Shown: positions 34,551 to 45,106, numbered from the stretch's first letter. The stretch is DNA of 64,000 nt from Loktanella sp. 5RATIMAR09 (GCF_001419985.1 NZ_LJAL01000002.1:124001-188000); one strand, 5' to 3'. Notes: generated from the sequence alone by a model not told the origin. Made by a program: numbers and translations.

Positions 34551-35482
34551 GCTGAGAGACTTTCTGTTTGATGGCGCGAGGCCCATAGATCGCATGCCAT
34601 TTCTTCGGCAGCTGCCAGTGTTGGTGCCGCTTTGAGCGTCCAAAGTGCCAATGCGGCTGTACCGGTGACTGTCGCGGTGGCGAATAGATCCTGCACATGC
34701 CCATGCCAAAGACCGTGCAAGTCAACTTGCCTGTCAGGCTCGTGTAGGCGACGGGTGTCTTGCAATGCCGGCGGCGCGGATTGCTGGATATGCGCGCCAT
34801 CGCGCAGCCCGAACACGATGGTTTCTTTTGACGGATGACGCTCAAATTCACCGCCACCGCCCTTGATGATGCTCAGGGTTTGCTGCCCCAAAAGTTCCGC
34901 TGCTTCTGCTTGCAAACTACGATAAGATGGATGGAACACACCTTGTACAGTCGCCGCTGCATCCGCGGGGTTCCACATGCGCAGCACAGTGTTAAAACAG
35001 GACCGCAAGCGAAATGCATCCCTCAGGCCCAGCAATCTAAATGCCGCAGGGCTAAGCGTCTCGAGAGCTGAATAAATGACCTGCGGCCCTGCTAAACCTA
35101 TCGCTTCACGCACGGATGCCGATGCCGATTGGTGTGAATTCCAGCCATGCATCGACACGCGATAGCCGGCCAACCCAACCAGTCTTGCGGCAAGCAAGAA
35201 CAGCGGCGCGCCTCTGCTGCGCCCTGCGGCGTAAGACGGCCAGTCAAGGTCGGCTTTGGGGAGTTTGCCGCGCACATGGTTGCGCAAAGCGGCGGTAAAA
35301 CCTGCGATTTCCTGAGGTGTTTCACCGCGCAGTCGCATGACCATCAACAATGCGCCGACGGCTTCCGGTGCAGCGTCGCCTGTGAGGATCAATGCCATAG
35401 CCTCGTGCGCCTCAGCCATGGTCATTGACCGCGCGCGCCCTTTGCCACGGGCCACGATCTGGACATAGGGCGCGAGGCTCAT
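34547..35482 (-). CDS. TrpD2/YbiB-like protein (phosphoribosyltransferase fold)
   Basis: A 311-residue protein resembling the TrpD2 group, relatives of anthranilate phosphoribosyltransferase often labelled glycosyl transferase family. Visible blocks: ARGKGRARSMTMAEAHEAM, ALLMVMRLRGETPQEIAGFT, RSRGAPLFLLAARLVGLAGY, RVSMHGW, LRSCFNTVLRMWNPADA and GVFHPSYRSLQAEAAELLGQ. E. coli YbiB binds nucleic acid rather than making tryptophan. It overlaps nasA and cysG by 4 bp each, so it is a true operon member. Its job in nitrate assimilation is unknown. Confidence 0.8.
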   Translation of the reverse strand: MSLAPYVQIVARGKGRARSMTMAEAHEAMALILTGDAAPEAVGALLMVMRLRGETPQEIAGFTAALRNHVRGKLPKADLDWPSYAAGRSRGAPLFLLAARLVGLAGYRVSMHGWNSHQSASASVREAIGLAGPQVIYSALETLSPAAFRLLGLRDAFRLRSCFNTVLRMWNPADAAATVQGVFHPSYRSLQAEAAELLGQQTLSIIKGGGGEFERHPSKETIVFGLRDGAHIQQSAPPALQDTRRLHEPDRQVDLHGLWHGHVQDLFATATVTGTAALALWTLKAAPTLAAAEEMACDLWASRHQTESLSA

Positions 35483-38055
35483 TCTGCGGCCATTGGAAGC
35501 TGTGCCTCCGCCAAAAGTGTTTGCAATTCGGGCTTGCACGACCCGCAATTCGTCCCCGCACATGTTGCTTCACCCAATGCAGCCACACTGCGCGCGCCGT
35601 TCGCTGCGGCAGAAAGCAAGGTGTTACGCCCGACTTTGAAACACGCGCAGACGGTTGCGCCCGCATCTGGTTGATCAGACCCGCTCTGTCCGGCAAGGGC
35701 AACCAATGGCGGTGTATCTGTACCGATCAGGCTAACAATGGTTGCGCGAGAGAGCACGACAGGCGCTGACGAGACAAAGAAAAGCCCCGTGATACAGCCA
35801 GCTTGCGTCACGGCCATCCTGATTGTGCCTGCAGCTGGGTCGGCTTGCAGTGCGACAACCCCATCTGTCAGGCCGGACAGCCTACGCAGTTCTGCCTCCC
35901 AGTCATTTGGCATTTTGCGGCTTGCCAGCTCTGCCTGCCAACCGCTTTGCGTTTTGGCGATCGCAGCATAGGGGGTTTGCGGCGTGGGCTGCGTATGGCT
36001 GGCAAGAAATCCGTACCACTTCGGCTTATAGACTACGGCGGTCACGGCGCCTGACTTGAGCGCGGGTTGGCCTGAAAACGGATCGGTCACAGGGGCGACA
36101 ACGCTGTTAACGGTTCCCAGACTGGTGCGCTGACGTGTCCAATGCATGGGCGCGAACAACTGTCCTTTGGCCACGCGCGGTGTGATCAAAGCCCGAAGGA
36201 TCGTTCGGCCATATGTGCTTTCCACCTTCACCAAGTCACCTGGAGAGGCACCGAGTGCCTCTGCATCGGTTGGATTTATCTCGACGTATGGCTCTGCAAG
36301 ATGCGGGCCAAGGCGCGCAGATTTACCTGTCCGGGTCATCGTGTGCCATTGGTCTCTGTTGCGGCCAGTATTCAAGGCAAAGCGTGATTTTGAGAGCTCA
36401 GGCGCCGTTACCGCGATCATGCGGGCCTTGCCGTCAGGATGGTAAAACTGGCCGTCCCCAAAGAAGCGGCGGCTGTTATGGGGCCACTGCGTTGGGATAA
36501 GTGTCGCGTAATCCGCATCGGCAAAGATGCTCAGGTCCAGATCGCGTGGAAAATGCGCAACTGCGGCATCAAGCGCGACAAATTCGGCAAAAATATCTGC
36601 AGGCTTTTGATAGGCAAACGCATCGGCAAATCCCATGCGCACTGCCACATCGCTGATGATTTTCCAATCCGGACGCGCCAGCGCCGGTGCAGACAAGAAC
36701 GCCCTTTGTCGCGAGATTCGGCGTTCGGAATTGGTCACGGTGCCGTCCTTTTCGCCCCAACTCGTTGCGGGCAAAAGGACATCCGCCAGATCATTGGTGT
36801 CGGTCTTTTCCATGATGTCCGAAGTCACGACGAAAGGGACGTTGGCAATGGCGGCGGCCACCGCATCTGCATCTGGCAGCGACACCGCCGGGTTCGTCGA
36901 CATCACCCAAAGCGCCTTGATCCTGCCATCAGCGCAGGCTTGAAACAGATCAACAGCTTTCAGGCCTGCCTCGCTACAAATCGTCGGGCTTTCCCAGAAG
37001 TCTTGCACTGCTTGACGGTGGTCGGCGTTCTCAAGGTCAAGATGGTTGGCAAGCATATTAGCTAGTCCGCCAACCTCGCGCCCACCCATCGCATTGGGTT
37101 GGCCAGTCACGGAGAAAGGGCCCATTCCGGGCTTGCCGATCCGGCCTGTCGCCAAATGGCAGTTCAGAATTGCATTGACCTTGTCAGTGCCGCCAGCCGA
37201 TTGGTTTACGCCTTGCGAATAGATGGTCACCACTTTGTTGGTACTGGCCCAAAGATTATAGAAGGTAGTGCGTTCGGGTGCTGATATCCCGCACAGCGCG
37301 CTGTCGGTTTGGCGCGCAATTTCAATTGCCGCATCCACGCCGCTCACATGGTTTGCCAAATACCTAGCATTCAGCATTTGCGTGTCCGCCAGATGCGCGA
37401 GTAACCCGTTGAACAATGCGACATCACCGTCTGGCGTGATTTGCAAATGTATATCCGCCAGATCAGTCGTGGCCGTGCGACGCGGGTCGATATTGACGAT
37501 GCGCATATGCGGCCGCGCCTCTTTCGCTGCGGCAATCCGTTGGTAAAGCACCGGATGACACCAGGCGAGGTTGGACCCAACGAGGACGATCAGATCGGCT
37601 TCTTCGAGATCTTCATAGGTGCCGGGCACGGTGTCGGTGCCAAAGGCCCGCTTGTGCCCCGCAACAGACGACGCCATGCAAAGCCTTGAATTGGTATCGA
37701 TGTTTGCTGCACCGATGAACCCCTTCATAAGTTTGTTGGCGACGTAGTAATCCTCAGTCAGCAATTGACCGGATGCATAAAAGGCGACGCTGTCCGGCCC
37801 ATGTTCAGCAATGGCATTGCTGAACTTCGATGCGACGAGATCAAGCGCAGTATCCCAATCCGCGTTTTTTCCATTGATCTTTGGGTGCAACAGCCGACCG
37901 TCAAGATCGAGCGTTTCGCCTAATGCCGCGCCCTTTGAGCAGAGCCGCCCAAAGTTTGCTGGATGATCAGGATCGCCTTTGATCGTGCCATCAGCCCCTG
38001 CCAGCACGCCGCAGCCTACGCCACAATAGGGGCATGTCGTCCGGGTCAAGCTCAT
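35479..38055 (-). CDS. nasA: Assimilatory nitrate reductase, catalytic subunit
   Basis: An 858-residue cytoplasmic molybdoenzyme reducing nitrate to nitrite. The N-terminal [4Fe-4S] ligands are C8, C11, C15 and C39. Then come the bis-MGD domains of the DMSO reductase family, and a C-terminal BFD-like [2Fe-2S] domain (CACFKVG, then CAGTNCGSC), as in NasA proteins that need no separate cluster subunit. No signal peptide. It overlaps nirD and the TrpD2-like gene by 4 bp. No NasC-type reductase gene is present, so the electron donor comes from elsewhere. Confidence 0.95.
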   Translation of the reverse strand: MSLTRTTCPYCGVGCGVLAGADGTIKGDPDHPANFGRLCSKGAALGETLDLDGRLLHPKINGKNADWDTALDLVASKFSNAIAEHGPDSVAFYASGQLLTEDYYVANKLMKGFIGAANIDTNSRLCMASSVAGHKRAFGTDTVPGTYEDLEEADLIVLVGSNLAWCHPVLYQRIAAAKEARPHMRIVNIDPRRTATTDLADIHLQITPDGDVALFNGLLAHLADTQMLNARYLANHVSGVDAAIEIARQTDSALCGISAPERTTFYNLWASTNKVVTIYSQGVNQSAGGTDKVNAILNCHLATGRIGKPGMGPFSVTGQPNAMGGREVGGLANMLANHLDLENADHRQAVQDFWESPTICSEAGLKAVDLFQACADGRIKALWVMSTNPAVSLPDADAVAAAIANVPFVVTSDIMEKTDTNDLADVLLPATSWGEKDGTVTNSERRISRQRAFLSAPALARPDWKIISDVAVRMGFADAFAYQKPADIFAEFVALDAAVAHFPRDLDLSIFADADYATLIPTQWPHNSRRFFGDGQFYHPDGKARMIAVTAPELSKSRFALNTGRNRDQWHTMTRTGKSARLGPHLAEPYVEINPTDAEALGASPGDLVKVESTYGRTILRALITPRVAKGQLFAPMHWTRQRTSLGTVNSVVAPVTDPFSGQPALKSGAVTAVVYKPKWYGFLASHTQPTPQTPYAAIAKTQSGWQAELASRKMPNDWEAELRRLSGLTDGVVALQADPAAGTIRMAVTQAGCITGLFFVSSAPVVLSRATIVSLIGTDTPPLVALAGQSGSDQPDAGATVCACFKVGRNTLLSAAANGARSVAALGEATCAGTNCGSCKPELQTLLAEAQLPMAAE

Positions 38056-38387
38056 GCGACGGCTCGTGCACGCAAGAATGTCCGGTCAAGCAGGATACGC
38101 CCGTTTGCAATGCGTGCTGGATAGGTGTTCACTTGGCCTTCATCTACCCCTTGCGCCAGTCCTGTTTCCAGCGAAATGACCCAGTTGTGTAATGGGCAGG
38201 TCACGGATTTTCCGTGAACGATCCCTTCGGCCAGAGGCCCCGCTTTGTGCGGGCATGCGTTGTCAAGCGCGAATACCTCATCGTCAGCGGTGCGGAACAC
38301 TGCCACGCACCCCAGCGCGGTTTTGACCATTCGCGCGCCGCGCTTGGGCACATCGTCGAGCGGGGCGATGTCAATCCAATCGGTCAT
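38052..38387 (-). CDS. nirD: Nitrite reductase small subunit (Rieske)
   Basis: A 111-residue Rieske-type protein with C45-P-H47 and C64-P-L-H67, the two halves of the [2Fe-2S] site. NirD partners NirB in NADH-dependent assimilatory nitrite reduction. It overlaps nirB (4 bp) and nasA (4 bp) on either side. Length is normal. Confidence 0.95.
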   Translation of the reverse strand: MTDWIDIAPLDDVPKRGARMVKTALGCVAVFRTADDEVFALDNACPHKAGPLAEGIVHGKSVTCPLHNWVISLETGLAQGVDEGQVNTYPARIANGRILLDRTFLRARAVA

Positions 38388-40819
38388 TCTGCCGCCTCCA
38401 ATGAGAGATTTGCCAAAGGCTGGTAGCGATCAGCTTTTGTCTGGGCATGCTCTGCCCAGGGGTCTTTGCGATAGATTGTTTGGCTTAGTTCGAAACGTGT
38501 AACCAGTTCCGTGCGCGATTGCAGATCATCAACGATCCGTTCTTTGATCCAATCAAGCCCGACCTTGCCCATCCATTTATAGATGCGATCAAGGTATTTG
38601 GCGTTTTCACGATACAGTTGCGTCACCGCCTTGATGACATCGACCGCCTCTTGCTCAGTTGGTACCTGAACCAGCAATTCGGTCTCTTTGACATCCATCC
38701 CTGCCGCGCCACCAATGCTCACCTGATAGCCGCTGTCGACGCAGATCACACCGATATCCTTGCAGGTTGCTTCGGCACAGTTGCGTGGGCAGCCCGAAAC
38801 GGCCAGCTTTAGCTTGTGCGGGGTCCATGATCCCCACAGTTCCTTTTCCAGTTTGATCCCCAAACCGGTGCTGTCTTGCGTGCCAAAGCGGCAATGGTCT
38901 GTGCCAACGCAGGTCTTAACCGTGCGCAGTCCCTTGGAATACGCATGACCGGACACCATCCCGGCGGCGTTCAGGTCAGCCCAGATATTCGGCAAATCCT
39001 CACTTTTGACGCCGAGAAGGTCGATCCTTTGCCCGCCTGTGACCTTCACGGTTGGCACCATGTATTTGTCAGCAGCGTCCGCGATTGCGCGTAATTCGTT
39101 TGGCGTGGTAATCCCGCCCCACATCCGCGGCACCACGCTGAATGTGCCATCTTTCTGGATATTGGCGTGCTTGCGTTCATTGATGAACCGGCTTTGCGGG
39201 TCGTCTTGGTATTCCAGCGGCCAATCGGCCAGCAGGTAGAAATTGAGGGCCGGACGGCAGACATGGCAACCGCAAGACGTTTTCCAACCGCATTCCTGCC
39301 AGACTGCGGGCATAGACGTCAGCTGTTGGCTTTTGATCATGCGCCGCACGCCTTCATGGGTCATGTCCGTACAACCGCAAATAGCTGCGGCGGCTGGCAC
39401 AACAAAGTCATCGCCCAAGCTGACGGCCAATACCTGTTCGACCAATCCGGTGCATGTCCCGCATGATCCGGATGCTTTGGTCGTTGCCCGCACGGCGCCA
39501 AGATCAGTGGCGCCGCCTGCGATGGCATCTTCGATTTGTCCTTTGCAGATTCCGTTGCAGCCACAGATCTCCGCGTCACGCGGTAAGGCTGCAACAGCTG
39601 CTAAAGGGTCCAGGGGGGTCCCCCCTTGGTAAGCAGGACCAAAAATCAGTGTGTCGCGCATACCGCTGATGTCGGTCTTGTCGCGGATCAGGCCAAAGAA
39701 CCAATTGCTGTCGGCAGTATCGCCGTACATGACAGCACCTTTGATGACATTGCCTTCGATCACCAACCGCCGGTAGACGCCGCGTGCCGGATCGCGGAAC
39801 ACGATATCCTCGCGGCCCTCACCATCGGCAAAATCACCGGCGCTAAAGAGATCACAACCCGTGACCTTAAGCTTTGTGGACAGTTCCTTTTGTACAAACT
39901 GAGCCTCTTCACCCAAAAGCGTTTGCGCAGCTACTTTCGCTTGCTCGTAGAGCGGTGCGACAAGGCCAAAGATCGCCCCAGCGTGTTCAACGCATTCACC
40001 GACGGCTAGCACATCCGCATCAGACGTGACCATTTGATCGTCGACATGAATGCCCTTGCCAACCGCCAAACCACACTCTTGCGCCAGTTTGACGTTGGGC
40101 CGAATGCCGACGGCCATGACGAGCAGATCACAAGGCAATTCTGTGCCGTCATCTAGCAACAACGCCCTGACACGACCATTTTCACCTAGTATCTCTTTGG
40201 AGTTCGCGGAACACTTCACAGTTATCCCTTTATCCACCAACGCTTTGCGCAGCAGGTATCCCGCAGCTTCATCCAACTGCCTTTCCATCAGATGGCCCAT
40301 GATATGCACGACGGTGACGTCCACGCCCCGCGCAGCCATACCGGCAGCAGCTTCTAGCCCGAGCAACCCGCCACCGATCACAACGCATTTGTTGGCCGGC
40401 CCAAGGTCCATCATCTTTTGGGTATCTTCCAGGTCGCGATAGGCGATCACACCTTTCAGATCGTGACCGGGCAAGGGGATCATGAACGGATTTGAGCCTG
40501 TTCCGAAAACCAATTTGTCATAAGCGATGACATCGCCGTTTTCGGATGTCACCGTTTTGGCGCTTCGGTCAATCGCCGCAATACGTTCTCCAAAGCGGCA
40601 AGTTACGCCGTTGGCCTCGTACCAAGCGGCGTCATGGGTGACGATCTCATCATATGTCTTTTCACCCGACAGAACGGGCGACAGCATGATGCGGTTGTAG
40701 TTGCCGCGCGGCTCTGCGTTGAAAAGGGTCACATCGTAACCCGCACCTGCCTCAAACAGGTGTTCCAATACTCGTCCGGAGGCCATGCCAGCGCCGATGA
40801 CAATCAGTTTTTGTGTCAT
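38384..40819 (-). CDS. nirB: NAD(P)H-dependent nitrite reductase large subunit
   Basis: An 811-residue enzyme reducing nitrite to ammonium in six electrons. It begins with an FAD-binding oxidoreductase (VIGAGMASGRVLEHL). Two BFD-like [2Fe-2S] segments follow (CGCNGICKGQ with CGTC, and ICGCTDMTH with CGCHVC). The sulphite/nitrite reductase half binds siroheme and [4Fe-4S] through CVGTDHCRFG and GCPRNCAEATC. Siroheme is supplied by cysG at the end of the operon. All cluster ligands are intact. Confidence 0.95.
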   Translation of the reverse strand: MTQKLIVIGAGMASGRVLEHLFEAGAGYDVTLFNAEPRGNYNRIMLSPVLSGEKTYDEIVTHDAAWYEANGVTCRFGERIAAIDRSAKTVTSENGDVIAYDKLVFGTGSNPFMIPLPGHDLKGVIAYRDLEDTQKMMDLGPANKCVVIGGGLLGLEAAAGMAARGVDVTVVHIMGHLMERQLDEAAGYLLRKALVDKGITVKCSANSKEILGENGRVRALLLDDGTELPCDLLVMAVGIRPNVKLAQECGLAVGKGIHVDDQMVTSDADVLAVGECVEHAGAIFGLVAPLYEQAKVAAQTLLGEEAQFVQKELSTKLKVTGCDLFSAGDFADGEGREDIVFRDPARGVYRRLVIEGNVIKGAVMYGDTADSNWFFGLIRDKTDISGMRDTLIFGPAYQGGTPLDPLAAVAALPRDAEICGCNGICKGQIEDAIAGGATDLGAVRATTKASGSCGTCTGLVEQVLAVSLGDDFVVPAAAAICGCTDMTHEGVRRMIKSQQLTSMPAVWQECGWKTSCGCHVCRPALNFYLLADWPLEYQDDPQSRFINERKHANIQKDGTFSVVPRMWGGITTPNELRAIADAADKYMVPTVKVTGGQRIDLLGVKSEDLPNIWADLNAAGMVSGHAYSKGLRTVKTCVGTDHCRFGTQDSTGLGIKLEKELWGSWTPHKLKLAVSGCPRNCAEATCKDIGVICVDSGYQVSIGGAAGMDVKETELLVQVPTEQEAVDVIKAVTQLYRENAKYLDRIYKWMGKVGLDWIKERIVDDLQSRTELVTRFELSQTIYRKDPWAEHAQTKADRYQPLANLSLEAAE

Positions 40820-40824
40820 ATCAA

Positions 40825-42489
40825 TTACTCCGCTGCGATCGCTTTTGGTTTGGGTTTTGCGCCGTGCTCATATTCCTCAAGGAAGTCGAGCACCTCTTGG
40901 CGGTAAGCGTAGTAGTCTGGATGCTCCAACAACGCTTTCCGGGTGCGTGGGCGTGGCAGTTTGACGTCGGTGATCTTACCGATGGTGGCCTGCGGGCCGT
41001 TGGTCATCATCACAACCCTATCCGCCAGCAAAATCGCTTCGTCTACATCATGCGTCACGCAGATGGCGGTGACTTTGGTGCGTGACCAGACCTCCATCAG
41101 GACCTCTTGCAGTTCCCAGCGGGTGAGGCTGTCCAACATTCCAAAAGGTTCATCCAGCAACAGCAACTTAGGAGACAGGGCAAAGGCGCGGGCGATGCCG
41201 ACACGTTGCTTCATCCCGTTGGACAGGCTTGCCGCACCTTTATCCATACAGTCGGCGAGGCCGACACGTTCAAGATAATACTCTACTACGTCTTGCCGTT
41301 CGGCCTGCGACGCTCTGGGATAGACCTTGTCCACGCCAATCGCGACGTTCTCTTTGGCCGTCAGCCAAGGAAACAGATTGGGCGACTGAAATACGACGGC
41401 GCGTTCTGGATCGGCGCCCTCAACGTTCCAACCATCCAACTTGATCGCACCATTCGAGATCGGATTAAGGCCCGCAGCCATGGTCAGAACCGTAGACTTA
41501 CCGCATCCAGAGTGCCCAATCAGCGAAATAAACTCGCCTTTGTTGATCTTGAGGTCAAAACCCTCAACCACCGTCAGCGGCCCTTTGGGCGTTGGATAGA
41601 CCTTGTCCAACTGCGAGAAATTGAGGAACTTCTCCTCGATCCCGCTTTCCTGCGCTTTGGCCACCGCTGCGGGAACCCCATGAATAGGCGTCACATCCGG
41701 CAAAAGGCGCGTGCCTTCCACTTTCGCGGCGATACCCACATCCATCAGGTAATTTGTGACCTGGCCCCGCAATGCTTTGAACGCCGGATTATTGTTCATT
41801 GCAATTCGATCTCGCGGACGCGGAATACTGACCTTGAACTCATCACCCAACGTCCCGTCAGGGTTTAGTGCGATGATGCGGTCGGCAAGAATAATCGCCT
41901 CATCCACATCATTGGTAATCAGAACGCAGGTTTTTTTGTCCTTGTCCCAGATCGCCTCAATCTCGTCGGCCAGATTGGCACGGGTCAGCGCATCAAGTGC
42001 GGACAACGGTTCGTCCAGCAGCAACATCTCTGGGTCCATCGCCAAGGCGCGGGCCACATTCACGCGTTGGCGCATACCGCCCGACAATTCGGCGGGTCGG
42101 CGCGTCGCAGCATGGCGTAACCCCACCATGCCAACATAGTGATCGACCTTTGCGGCGCGGTCGGCTTTGGCCAGTTCGGGAAACATGGTATCCACGGCCA
42201 AAGCCACGTTTCCGTTCACTGTCAGCCACGGCATCAGCGAATAGCTTTGGAAAATCACACCGCGCTCACGGCCCGGCTCTTTGACTGGCACGCCTTTGTA
42301 CGTGACTTTGCCCGAAGTGGGCATTTCAAGCCCGGCCATCAGATTGATCAGCGTCGTTTTCCCAGTGCCAGAGAACCCCAGAATGACGACAAACTCACCT
42401 TCGGCGACATCCAGATTGATGTCTTTCAAAACGGACGCTTCGCCATAGCTTTTCGAGACGTTTTTGAATGAAATACCCATAATGCTCAC
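40825..42489 (-). CDS. nrtD: Nitrate/nitrite ABC transporter ATPase with two nucleotide-binding domains
   Basis: A 554-residue protein with two fused ATPase domains. Domain 1: Walker A GFSGTGKTT, signature LSGGMRQRV, Walker B LLLDEPLSAL. Domain 2: Walker A GHSGCGKST, signature LSNGMKQRV, Walker B LLLDEPFGML. Unlike cyanobacterial NrtC, there is no C-terminal solute-binding domain; one polypeptide seems to supply both ATPase sites. It works with NrtB and NrtA. An internal start three codons later (MGISFKNV) is possible. It overlaps nrtB by 4 bp. Confidence 0.92.
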   Translation of the reverse strand: MSIMGISFKNVSKSYGEASVLKDINLDVAEGEFVVILGFSGTGKTTLINLMAGLEMPTSGKVTYKGVPVKEPGRERGVIFQSYSLMPWLTVNGNVALAVDTMFPELAKADRAAKVDHYVGMVGLRHAATRRPAELSGGMRQRVNVARALAMDPEMLLLDEPLSALDALTRANLADEIEAIWDKDKKTCVLITNDVDEAIILADRIIALNPDGTLGDEFKVSIPRPRDRIAMNNNPAFKALRGQVTNYLMDVGIAAKVEGTRLLPDVTPIHGVPAAVAKAQESGIEEKFLNFSQLDKVYPTPKGPLTVVEGFDLKINKGEFISLIGHSGCGKSTVLTMAAGLNPISNGAIKLDGWNVEGADPERAVVFQSPNLFPWLTAKENVAIGVDKVYPRASQAERQDVVEYYLERVGLADCMDKGAASLSNGMKQRVGIARAFALSPKLLLLDEPFGMLDSLTRWELQEVLMEVWSRTKVTAICVTHDVDEAILLADRVVMMTNGPQATIGKITDVKLPRPRTRKALLEHPDYYAYRQEVLDFLEEYEHGAKPKPKAIAAE

Positions 42490-43559
42490 CGGTTTTTCGA
42501 GAAGGTGAACATGGATTGCAGGGCATACATGACCCGATCCAACAAGAACCCGATGATCCCGATGGTGAACACAGCCACCATGATGCGGGCGAGCGACTGG
42601 GACGATCCGTTTTGGAATTCATCCCAAACAAACTTACCTAAACCGGGGTTTTGGGCCAGCATTTCAGCCGCGATCAGAACCATCCAGCCTACGCCCAGTG
42701 ACAGGCGCAAACCCGTAAAGATCAGCGGCAATGCAGAGGGCAGAACGAGCTTTGTGATCTTCGTGTATGTGTTCATTTTCAGCACGCGGCTGACGCTGAC
42801 AAGGTCTTTGTCGATGCTGCTGACACCCAAGGCCGTGTTGATCAGCGTCGGCCAAAGCGAGCAGAGCGTGACAGTGATGGCCGAAATCAGAAATGACTTG
42901 GAAAACATCCCATCATTGGTGGTGTAGACGGCGGATACAATCATCGTGACAATCGGCAACCACGCAAGCGGAGACACCGGTTTGAAGATCTGGATCAACG
43001 GGTTCAACGCGGCATTTGCCGTCACCGAAAGGCCCGCCGCGATGCCAAGGGGAATGGCAACGATAGAGGCGATCAGGAACCCGAAGAAGACTGTTTTGAT
43101 CGAGGTCCAGATCTGATCGTAATATGTAGGCTTACCCGTATAAATGCGGTCACGCACGCGGTCAGTATCACCATTGGCGATATGTTCTGCGTTGCGTGCA
43201 TCTTGGCGCTCGTAGAATGCAGCGGCCCGTTCGCCTTCGCGGATGGCATCCTCTTGCAGGGCGCCAACCTGTTCCCAGACTTCTGCGGGACCGGGGACAG
43301 CCCCGAGCGATGTTTGCACGCGCGGCGCAAGCGTTGCCCAAAGCATCAAGAACACCGCAATTGCAAGCAACGGGACACCCAGCAAACGCCAGATTTCGCC
43401 GAGCTGTGCCCGCGGGTTATCGCCCGCGGCGGCCTTTAGAATTGGCGTCAGCCATGACAGGCCGAATACTTTAAACCATGCGTCGGCTTTGTTGATGCGG
43501 GTAAAGAGCCGCGCACGGCGGGCCTCTTTGTCAAATACGTCTGGGTCAATCGCGGTCAT
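42486..43559 (-). CDS. nrtB: Nitrate/nitrite ABC transporter permease
   Basis: About 357 residues from the ATG at 43559 (MTAIDPDVFDKEARRARLF). A cytoplasmic head and a first helix are followed by an insert of some 60 residues rich in charged residues, then the binding-protein-dependent permease domain with the EAA-like loop (GVSSIDKDLVSVSRVLKM). The long head is typical of alphaproteobacterial NrtB. A 22-codon extension lacks a ribosome site. It lies 81 bp after nrtA. Confidence 0.92.
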   Translation of the reverse strand: MTAIDPDVFDKEARRARLFTRINKADAWFKVFGLSWLTPILKAAAGDNPRAQLGEIWRLLGVPLLAIAVFLMLWATLAPRVQTSLGAVPGPAEVWEQVGALQEDAIREGERAAAFYERQDARNAEHIANGDTDRVRDRIYTGKPTYYDQIWTSIKTVFFGFLIASIVAIPLGIAAGLSVTANAALNPLIQIFKPVSPLAWLPIVTMIVSAVYTTNDGMFSKSFLISAITVTLCSLWPTLINTALGVSSIDKDLVSVSRVLKMNTYTKITKLVLPSALPLIFTGLRLSLGVGWMVLIAAEMLAQNPGLGKFVWDEFQNGSSQSLARIMVAVFTIGIIGFLLDRVMYALQSMFTFSKNR

Positions 43560-43640
43560 ATCGGGCTTCCAACTGCTGCTTTTGAAAAAGGTGGGATAGG
43601 GCAAGTCCCCCCTGCGTTCATGCAAGGGGGGCTGTGGCGT

Positions 43641-45011
43641 TTAGCCTTGGATTTGGTTATCAACGACTGTCTGGCCGGACTTCAGACCGATCGGCAGGCT
43701 GTCGATGTAGGCATTCGGTGCGCGCCCGTCATAAGGGATTGCATCAATGATATCGGCAGCGGGTGTTGCCGCTTTGAAGCCATCGCTGTCCCACGGGAAG
43801 TCAGCCTCATTTGCCATCTCTTCGTCCACCAGCAGGCGGGCTGCTTCAAGATAGATATCAGGGCGATACACTTCAGCGGCGGTTTCGAAATACCACTCGT
43901 CCGACATGGTCTCTGGGATTTGGCCCCAGCGACGCATCTGCGTCAGGTACCAGATCGCGTCTGAATAGAACGGATAGGTCGCGTTATAGCGGAAGAACAC
44001 GTTGAAGTCGGGTGCAGGACGCACGTCGCCTTTTTCAAACTCGAAGAACCCGGTCATTGAGTTGGCGATGACTTCATAGTCCGCACCCACGTATTCAGGA
44101 CGCGACAGCATCGAGACCGCTTCAGGACGGTTTTCATTGTCGTTGGCATCCAACCACATCGCTGCCCGGATTAATGCCTTGGTCAATGCCAGTGTGGTGT
44201 TGGGGTTTTCCTCGGCAAACTCCGCAGTGATACCGAATACCTTTTCAGGATTGTTCTTCCACATGTCATAGTCAGTAATCACCGGCACACCGATGCCTTT
44301 AAACACGGCTTGTTGGTTCCACGGCTCGCCCACGGCATAGCCGTAGATCGTGCCTGCTTCCATTGTGGCGGGCATCTGCGGCGGGGGTGTCACGGACAAC
44401 AGAACGTCTGCCGCGATCTGCCCTGAGATATCTTGCGGGCTGTAATATCCTGGCTTTAGGCCGCCGGCGGCAAGCCAATAGCGGATTTCATAGTTATGGG
44501 TAGAGACAGGGAAAACCATGCCCATGTTGAACGGCTCACCCCGGTTTTTGTAGTCTTCGACCACTGGTGCAAGGGCACTGGCGCTAATGGGGTGCTGCGG
44601 GCGGCCGTCGTCCATCAGGGGCACGTTCGGCTTCATTTCGTCCCAGATTTCATTGGAGACGGTAATAGCATTCCCGTTAAGGTCCATTGAGAACGGGGTG
44701 ATGATATGGGCCTCTGTGCCGTAACCGATCGTCGCGGCAAGCGGTTGCCCGGCCAGCATATGCGCGCCATCCAACTGGCCACTGATGACGCCATCCAGCA
44801 AAACCTTCCAGTTCGCTTGCGCTTCTAGCGTGACGAAAAGGCCTTCGTCTTCAAAATACCCAAGCTCATACGCAACGGCCAGCGGGGCCATATCGGTCAG
44901 TTTGATGAAACCTAATGTCAGGTCTTCTTTTTCCAGATCCAACATCTGGGCAGAGGCTGCCGTCGCAAGAATGCTGGATGTGGTCATCACTGCTGCAATT
45001 AGTCTCTTCAT
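43641..45011 (-). CDS. nrtA: Nitrate/nitrite ABC transporter substrate-binding protein
   Basis: A 456-residue periplasmic protein with Sec signal [22 protein letters not shown], then the NrtA-type domain ([48 protein letters not shown]). The AAAAGGAA before the ATG sets the start; a 39-codon extension would overlap the regulatory leader. It is the first structural gene after the NasT-responsive leader at 45012-45258, and is related in sequence to NasS, the cytoplasmic sensor encoded upstream. Confidence 0.94.
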   Translation of the reverse strand: MKRLIAAVMTTSSILATAASAQMLDLEKEDLTLGFIKLTDMAPLAVAYELGYFEDEGLFVTLEAQANWKVLLDGVISGQLDGAHMLAGQPLAATIGYGTEAHIITPFSMDLNGNAITVSNEIWDEMKPNVPLMDDGRPQHPISASALAPVVEDYKNRGEPFNMGMVFPVSTHNYEIRYWLAAGGLKPGYYSPQDISGQIAADVLLSVTPPPQMPATMEAGTIYGYAVGEPWNQQAVFKGIGVPVITDYDMWKNNPEKVFGITAEFAEENPNTTLALTKALIRAAMWLDANDNENRPEAVSMLSRPEYVGADYEVIANSMTGFFEFEKGDVRPAPDFNVFFRYNATYPFYSDAIWYLTQMRRWGQIPETMSDEWYFETAAEVYRPDIYLEAARLLVDEEMANEADFPWDSDGFKAATPAADIIDAIPYDGRAPNAYIDSLPIGLKSGQTVVDNQIQG

Positions 45012-45048
45012 TATGTATTCCTTTTCAGAGCCGCAAAGGGCGAAACAA

Positions 45049-45106
45049 AAAAGCCGCACGTAGGGTTCACGGGGGAGGAGGTCCGTGTTCCGTACGAGCG
45101 GCTTTG
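45049..45106 (-). terminator. Leader terminator upstream of nrtA
   Basis: On the minus strand, AAAGCCGCTCGTACGG pairs with CCTACGTGCGGCTTT (one mismatch and a frayed base) and is followed by a run of six T, about 35 bp before the nrtA ATG. It would stop transcription unless antiterminated. Its place after two ANTAR-type hairpins makes it the switch point of NasT control. Confidence 0.8.

Noticed and set aside
41107..41868. Open frame of 253 codons on the plus strand
   Set aside because: Antisense to nrtD, whose two ATPase domains are intact.
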